Assembly (NCBI GenBank): GCA_010015805.1
Contig: ML978126.1
Coordinates: forward strand, 496,001-560,000
Reading direction: 5' to 3'
DNA: 64,000 nt
DNA from: Rhizodiscina lignyota
Taxonomy: Eukaryota; Ascomycota; Dothideomycetes; Aulographales; Rhizodiscinaceae
Position 1 is the first letter of the stretch. Every line of letters begins with the position of its first letter. A model generated the notes under the pieces. That model saw only the letters and a program-made list of their open reading frames with translations. It did no database searches and was not told the origin of the DNA. Shown here in pieces: positions 57,942 to 64,000 of the stretch. Both the position numbers and the translations under genes were made by a program.

Positions 57942-59444
57942 GACTGTAGGCTTTTCTTCGCTCGAGGTATTCGAAGCCACGATTGCAGAGGTATACCACA
58001 GTCAAGTCGAAGCAGAGAAGCGCTGGCAGGCTTGGATAGGCTGCACAAGCGAGGGGGAGAGGAGGAGGCCGACTTGCAGGCAGTCTGAAAGAAACAGCAG
58101 CCTGGGGGGGTTATTTGCCTGCAGCTCTGCGAATCTCGAGGGCGTCGGCAGTACTTGTCGCAAGCTCTTGTTATTGACAGCGCCTAATTGCAGCACCCAG
58201 GGTGGGCGGCGCGTAGAGGTCGCAGCAAGGTCGAATTGACGCTGAACTTTTATTTAGAGACGTGCGTCAGAGCGTAGCTGCGTTGGGCCTAGCGCTCTTT
58301 GTATCGGCGGCTGGCACCCTTCCAATTGGGTGTCACAGCGGGCCTGCTCCGGCGGAGTGGAGGGTGCGTTGCAGGTGCCAGATGCACCCAAGCGTCAGTC
58401 GCAAAGCTGATGCTCCTGATTCGTGGCCCGCAGCGCTGCTCAAAGACAGAGTCCAGGGGAGGGAGCGCTCGCGATTGGGACGTTAGCCTCCGTGCTCCAA
58501 CGCCTACGACCAATATTTCCGACGTGGCACAGCGCGCACTGTTGGTGATTAAGCGGGAGGGATGCAGTGGTCGGCGATCCGGTCGCGACCTTATGGATGG
58601 AGTAATACGCAATACTGGGGCGAACCACAAGGTGCCAGTGATCCGGTAAGAGCACTAAGAGCGATGTTGCTTGCAACAGCCAATGTGTGTGGGGCGCTAG
58701 TAGCTGTAGAGGGCGATGGAGAAGCTCAGTTGACAATCAGGGTACGTAAGAGGCAATTGAAGGGAAAAGTGTATAGTGAAGTGCAATGTGAATGGTCTGG
58801 TTTCCAGGAAGAAAATGCGAGACTTTAAAGTCTTCTGCCCAACTAGGGCAGCCCAATTGTCTGCGCGACACGAGTAGGCAGGCTCCAGCTCTGATTCTAT
58901 TCTGAGATCTCGGCCATTTCTTTCTGCAAATTTTGGTAGGCTCTCCCGTGACCACAGCGGCTCAACGTCGAACGCAGCGCTTCGTCAGACGGCGTTTCGC
59001 TGGCTGCAGCCCTATTCTAGCACCGAAAGCCACGTCGAACCCGATTGTTAGACCGATATTCGCAACATCTCGCTATGTGGAAGCGCTCTGCTATTGGCGC
59101 TGTGTTGTAGAAGCGTTGTCGTCTCTTGAGTGGTTGGCTACAACGGTCTCGGGACTCCCATCACTTAGGTATGGATGAGGAACACGCCATTCGCTCACAC
59201 GGCGATATTATCTATAACGTAGGCGCCCACCACAAGAGTCTAGTCATGGGAGCAGAAAGTGAGAGCGCAAGACTCAGCCTTGTTTGGTTGGATCTGGAGG
59301 CCAACCTGTTGCCCTATGTCCTCAAAATTGGAGCAGATATTGTACAAAAGAGCCGCCGGCCTCATGGCCGCATGGCCGCGCTCCTATTCCACGGCCCAAG
59401 GCGCTCTCAACGAAGTGATTCATCTTTCTCTCGCAGCTACGGCG
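57942..59444. other. 1.5 kb gene-free interval
   Basis: Promoter of the disordered protein gene and 3' flank of the MoCo sulfurase gene. Short frames on both strands have no domain. Confidence 0.5.
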
Positions 59445-61947
59445 TTACGGCTCCTCGTCGACTCCCTTCCAGAAGGCACTAACTTTATCGCCAACCATGA
59501 TTGTGGGATCCTGATCGGCGGGTGTGGCGTTCATCTTAACTGGCACATGGCAGGCATGCTGTCCAAAGAAGACTCTGCCATTGAAACGGCGCGTCTTAGC
59601 GAGCGTTGCAAAGGGCTCCTCATTCTTGACGGCAGTCTCCTGGTCCACGCATACCATTTGGCATCGTCGACAAGCTCCAAGCATCTGGAAGTGTTGCTCG
59701 CCTATCTGGAGCGCGCGCCACTCATCCTCGACATAGGGCTGCTCCAGGCCGGGGGGTGCTGCAAGATTTTCGGCTATCACAATGTTGGCCCGGAACACCT
59801 CCGCATGAGCGGCTTTGCCGCCATTGGACTTGATGTGCTCGTTTAGACGATTGAGACTGGACCTTGTTATGACAAGGATGGGGCTCTCGTTCGACAGCAA
59901 TATTGGTCGTGCAACCCTCACTTCGTCGGTACGAGCCTTAGGGTATGCCCCAGGGATCGTAACGTCATCCATCTCCCGTTGGTGGGGTTGCAGGTGCGCC
60001 TTGGTGTGTCTCCCAAAGGATGACGAGCTAGCCGCTGGAAAGCGTGCCAGTTGGCAAGGAGCTCCAACTGCTCTTGTGAAAAAAGTCGCCAATTCGTCCG
60101 AGGCATATACTTGAGCGTTGATAAGATCTCCACAGACTTTAGCGTTGCGGAGGTTGTAGTGTTCGTTGTTGGCCAGAACAGTTGGATCTCCCGAAAGAGG
60201 AACTGCGACCTCTTCCGATGAGCCGACAACAAAGACTCTCAAAACGCCATTGGCAAGATCTATTGTTGGTCTGATCAGCGCCATGCGAGGATGTTGCTTT
60301 TGGCTCAATGCAGCGCCGGTGCTGCGGTTTACCAGACACCATTCGCGGTCCCATGCAAGCCCTTCCTGCCGGACTCTCCAAGCCCAACCTTGCGGTACCC
60401 TCCAACCCGCACAGCTCTTGATGGGAAACACTGTAAGGCTCTCCACCGCCATGGACAGACCCGCTTGTGGAATCAAGCTGCAACTTCCGGGAGATGTCCT
60501 CTCTGCCTCGTGCTCCACGAAGAATTCTTTCATAAACCCAATGAATCTTTGTACGTCATTGATGGTGCTCATGGCACCTAGGCTGAGTCTCACCATTCCT
60601 GTAGGCTTTCCGTCCAATATCTCGTCGTCGACACCGCAGCGCTGACCAGCAGAAAAGTTTCTCCTCATCTCCCACGGCTCAAGCTTGAGGTGCGATGCAA
60701 TACCTCCGGGGTTGCAAAGGCCGCCCGTTCGAAGCTGTATATTTTTAACAGCCGCCAGTTTCTCCACTTCGGCATTGCTGATCCACGTCTCGCGACTACT
60801 CCGGATATTGAATGCTACAATGGGGCCTTGAGTGGTTCGGTCCTGGTACGGCGATTTCGAATCTTTGTAGATTTCGCAGACCGGGACGCCATTGCTATGT
60901 CTTAGAAGAATAAGTTCATTGAACAGCTTCTCAGCTAAGAACGCAGTGTGTCTTGAGACACGTTCAAGTGAACCAAAGAGCTCCTGGTGAGTGTCAAGCG
61001 CATGTCGGACAGCTAGGATGTTATGGATTGGCAAGGTACCATCCTCAAGATGCTCGTGAACTGTCCCTGACTTTTTAGCATGCCACCTCTCCCGTAGGCA
61101 AAGAACCATGTCGACCGTGCCACCACCGAAATATTTTCGGTGTGACAAAATCCCTCCAGATGCCTTTCGAACGAGGAGAACTCCAAGATCCGGAAAACCA
61201 AAGATCTTGTATAAGCTCAGCACTGTAAAGTCGGGCGCTTCATCCGCGTTACTGAAGTCGAGAGGGGACGTTGAAGCAAATGCTGCAGCGTCAAGCAAGG
61301 TGAATAAAGAGACCCCGGCAGATGTAGCGGACTCTCGTAGTCGACCACACCACCCCAGCGGTAAACGTCGACCATTCAAATTCGATTGCGCCGGATATGC
61401 AAAGAGTCCGGGTACCTCTAAGTCATCCGTTGACATTGGATTCGAGATCAAATGTTCGACATCCTCGTCTGTTTCAAAGCATGTGTGCTTCGCTGCTGCT
61501 TCTCGAACCCCGACAATGCTGGTGTGTGCATCTTTATGATAGCCATACCAGAAGTTGCCACTATCTCGGAAAGCATCCATGACCAGCTTAATGCCGGCAG
61601 TAGCATTAGCTACAAAGACGACATCAAAATCGTCCGGATCAGCCTGGAACAGTTGTAGCAAGCTAAGTCGAACATCATCGATGCACTCGGAAGTTGTTTG
61701 GGATGCTGTTGATGCTGAATGGGGATTGCCATAGAGATTGCCAATTAGGTCCTGCGAGTATCGTTCGATTAAAGACTTTGGATATAGCGTAGTCCCGGCA
61801 TGATCGAGATATAATGCATCTGTCACATGTGTCAGTGAAATTTGATACCCTGTTCCTCCCAAGTCTCGAACCTTTCAGCATGGGATACTCAATCTCTCTG
61901 AACGCCTCCACCGAAGGGTTGTAATCCGAATCCACGCCCATGGCCAT
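59445..61947 (-). CDS. hxB: Molybdenum cofactor sulfurase (HxB/MOCOS)
   Basis: Exons 61872-61947 and 59445-61819 give 816 aa, the usual length. The N-terminal NifS-like PLP domain opens YLDHAGTTLYPKSLIE, has GNPHSAS, the PLP lysine in SLYKIFGFPDLG (Lys230), and the persulfide cysteine in RTGGLCNPGG (Cys394). The C-terminal MOSC domain (~475-816) has FPIKSCAGWRVPQ and CRRCQMVCVD. It takes sulfur from L-cysteine and adds the terminal sulfido ligand to the Mo cofactor of xanthine dehydrogenase/purine hydroxylase and aldehyde oxidase-type enzymes. The start at 61947 has A at -3; a second in-frame ATG lies two codons later. The intron is 52 nt. Confidence 0.96.
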
Positions 61948-62744
61948 GCTGAAAGAGATAAACGACAGAGTGCCACCCTTGGTCCATCTATCCGGTTGCC
62001 AGAACCGGAGGAGACTTGCAAACAGAGAATAAAATTGGACGTGAAGTTCAAGCTTGAAAGATATACAACAATCGTCAGCGATTCATATTAGAAGACGGCC
62101 AAAGCCCTATCGGACTCCTCCGATAGCCGGCTTCGGCATGTAGAGATGACAGGTTTTACTCGCGCTGACAATCAATGATGAGAGAGTGGCCGCTTGATTG
62201 GAGGATGCGTTGCTACGATTATCCAGCTTTGCTATGGTGAACAGCAGATGTTGACCAGGGTCGAAGGTGGAGCAAAATATCGACACAGTTCGGTGTGGTA
62301 TCGCGTGCCACCGACATTGAATTTGAGAGTGACGCCACCTCATTGGCGCCACAATCGCGGAGGCTTGGCATCAGCAACGTCAAAGCTTCCCGCAACCAGC
62401 TAGCTGATAGATGTTTTCTTCGCATGCCCATCCTCGTGTAACTGTGTATTCTTGAATCTGTACATACAGCGTCCTCCCACCTCTCCTCCTTCTCACCTCT
62501 GATCTCAGCATCGCCCCAAAGTTTCCGCCGTAATCCTCGCCGATCCGAAAGCATCCTAACACTGCGTCCGGACCATCACGAGCTCATCTTGATAAGAACT
62601 TTGACGAAGCAAAACTCACCTGCGAAGCACATAATAACCCTTAAACCTCCTTCTGTCGCCTCCCTGCGTACACGGTGCGCTCGCGACGTCCCAACCCCAA
62701 GCTCTCAGCTCAATCGCATCGTCCGAGCTCGGAGCTTAGCCATC
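61948..62744. other. Divergent promoter interval hxB/shr3
   Basis: About 0.8 kb between divergent genes. No TATA, repeat or RNA gene recognised. Confidence 0.5.
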
Positions 62745-63519
62745 ATGGCCAAGTCGAATTCGTTTGCGACTTTCCTGATCATCGGCCGTAAGTCAAGCTC
62801 TATCTGTGAATTCCAATCTATATTGTCACTTGGGGATTCCGAGAGCCTTGCGCGTAGCACATTGTTGTCTGGTCGAAAGCGGCGCACCAGCTAATATATC
62901 AACAGCGACTTGCTTCTTCCTCGGCGTGCTCTTCATCCTCCTTCCCTACGATTACCATATCCTCTGGGCACCTCCATCACCGAATGCGCCTCCAGGGAAG
63001 ACGATGGAAGACTATTTCTTGCTGCAGGAGACTCATCTAAAGTTCCTACACGCCTCACCACCGCTCGTACCGCGGATACAGAACCTCATTGTCGGGGTTG
63101 GATTGCTCGGCTTCATCATCAAACTCTACAAGCCTAGCGAGGCGAACCTGCTCTTTGATGGCGCGAGTCTGGTTCTCTACATGGTTGGAATAACCGTGTA
63201 CATCGCAAACATTGTAAAGGGTCTACGCATGGTCACAGCGGGGGAGTATGGATCGATGGAGCTTGTTGAAGCCGAGGCAGTTGCTGGGAGTGGCCAAGTT
63301 GAGTTGGAAGGGACAGGTATAGGACGGGAGGACAGCTTGAGGGTACTCGCGGCGTCTAACACGATTCTGGCTCTCGTGCTGGTTGGTGTGTTGGTGCTAC
63401 AGGCTGGCCAGTGGTACGCCGAACGAAAAGAGGAAGACGAAATGGCGGAGATGGATCAGAAGGCGGCGGAGAAGAAGAGGACCGCAAGTTCAAGTGGATC
63501 GAGTAAGAAAAACAAGTGA
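62745..63519 (+). CDS. shr3: Shr3-type ER permease chaperone
   Basis: Exons 62745-62787 and 62906-63519 give 218 aa. Joining yields SFATFLIIGPTCFFLGVLFILLPYDYHILW, the conserved first helix and PYDY motif of Shr3. Three more helices lie near ~72-95, 100-125 and 155-180, and a lysine-rich cytosolic tail (KKRTASSSGSSKKNK) could give ER retention. Shr3 keeps amino-acid permeases from aggregating in the ER and helps load them into COPII vesicles. The intron is 118 nt. The start MAKSNSF has a purine at -3. Functionally it complements the arrestin adaptor upstream (permease export versus endocytosis), though there is no sign of shared control. Confidence 0.92.
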
Positions 63520-64000
63520 AAGGTCTAGCATAAGCGTTAGGAATCGATGCTTTGAGCATGGCTGGAGTTTGGAGATTTCCTTTTTGGGGACTGAGTTCTG
63601 CTTGTTGCCTCCTTAATTGTCCTTTCTGGACCAGTACGGATTCGCGGCACTTGGAATTGCATTTCAACTATGCGTAACGTAACTATTCTGCCGATGTCAG
63701 CTGCGGACCTTGCAGGACGCGGTAGTTATGAGCTTGGTTCGATAGGCACTTTGTAATATCAAGGTGCACCAAACTCCACCAAGCTATTTCGAGGGGAAGA
63801 TGGTGGTTGCGTAGGACAGGGGTTGAGGAAGCTCCTGCTCAATTCGAACTCCACGTTGTGGAACGGTTCGATTGGGAGAACCCTCTCCTTAAACTTAATG
63901 AAACTATGCAACAAATTTCCCTACTACGTGCATCAGTCTGCGCACATTTCTGGGCTACCCGTGGTGAAGCTTGCGAAAGAAACTCTGTGAGCTTTCTGGT
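63520..64000. other. Gene-free right edge
   Basis: 3' flank of shr3 and unassigned sequence. A GGTTCGATT stretch near 63864 resembles a tRNA B-box but no tRNA folds around it. Confidence 0.5.

Noticed and set aside
59126-59846. Plus-strand frames antisense to the 3' part of the MoCo sulfurase gene
   Set aside because: Shadows of the strong coding bias on the minus strand.
63840-63875. tRNA B-box-like GGTTCGATT
   Set aside because: No paired acceptor stem or A-box at the right distance.

Overview
The window reads as nuclear DNA of a filamentous ascomycete (Pezizomycotina; a Dothideomycete is my best guess, by inference only). Genes sit on both strands. Most introns are about 45-60 nt with GTRNGY-type donors and CTAAC/CTRAY branch points. 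Many products are conserved fungal proteins. I rebuilt 23 protein-coding genes by joining exons and checking that reading phase closes at every junction. I see no rRNA, tRNA or CRISPR array.

Layout. 0.5-13 kb (minus): a long Pro/Gln-rich coiled-coil protein, a four-helix MARVEL-like membrane protein, a gene-poor 3 kb stretch with decayed ~222-bp repeats, a disordered protein with an internal repeat, and a secreted collagen-like, probably GPI-anchored wall protein. 14-18.9 kb: enolase (seven exons) divergent from proteasome ATPase Rpt4, which converges on a NAT9-type acetyltransferase. 19-23 kb: a 3-beta-HSD/Erg26-like dehydrogenase and mevalonate kinase. 23.8-27.9 kb: an MFS monocarboxylate-type transporter and a secreted NPP1/NLP-like protein. 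Each of these last two carries a 215-bp TA-flanked inverted-repeat element inside an intron. 28-30.3 kb: Pxr1 (G-patch) divergent from a small coiled-coil protein. 32-34 kb: an RRM + YTH RNA-binding protein. 37.7-42 kb: a Bem46-type hydrolase, proteasome beta-1 (Pre3) with a 15-nt microexon, and an NmrA-like protein. 42.7-47.2 kb: a SNF2 helicase with an inserted RING (Irc20/SHPRH type). 49-55.4 kb: an arrestin-like adaptor and a secreted GH31 alpha-glucosidase. 57-63.5 kb: a disordered nuclear-type protein, molybdenum cofactor sulfurase and the Shr3 ER chaperone.

Most genes are housekeeping: glycolysis, isoprenoid/sterol synthesis, protein turnover (Rpt4, Pre3, RING helicase, arrestin), ribosome biogenesis, RNA modification reading and permease export. 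There is no obvious biosynthetic cluster. The most unusual items are the matched pair of 215-bp MITE-like elements sitting in introns, the collagen-like wall protein, the Pre3 microexon that carries the catalytic threonine, the loop insertions in the YTH aromatic cage, and paired perfect palindromes in the helicase promoter.
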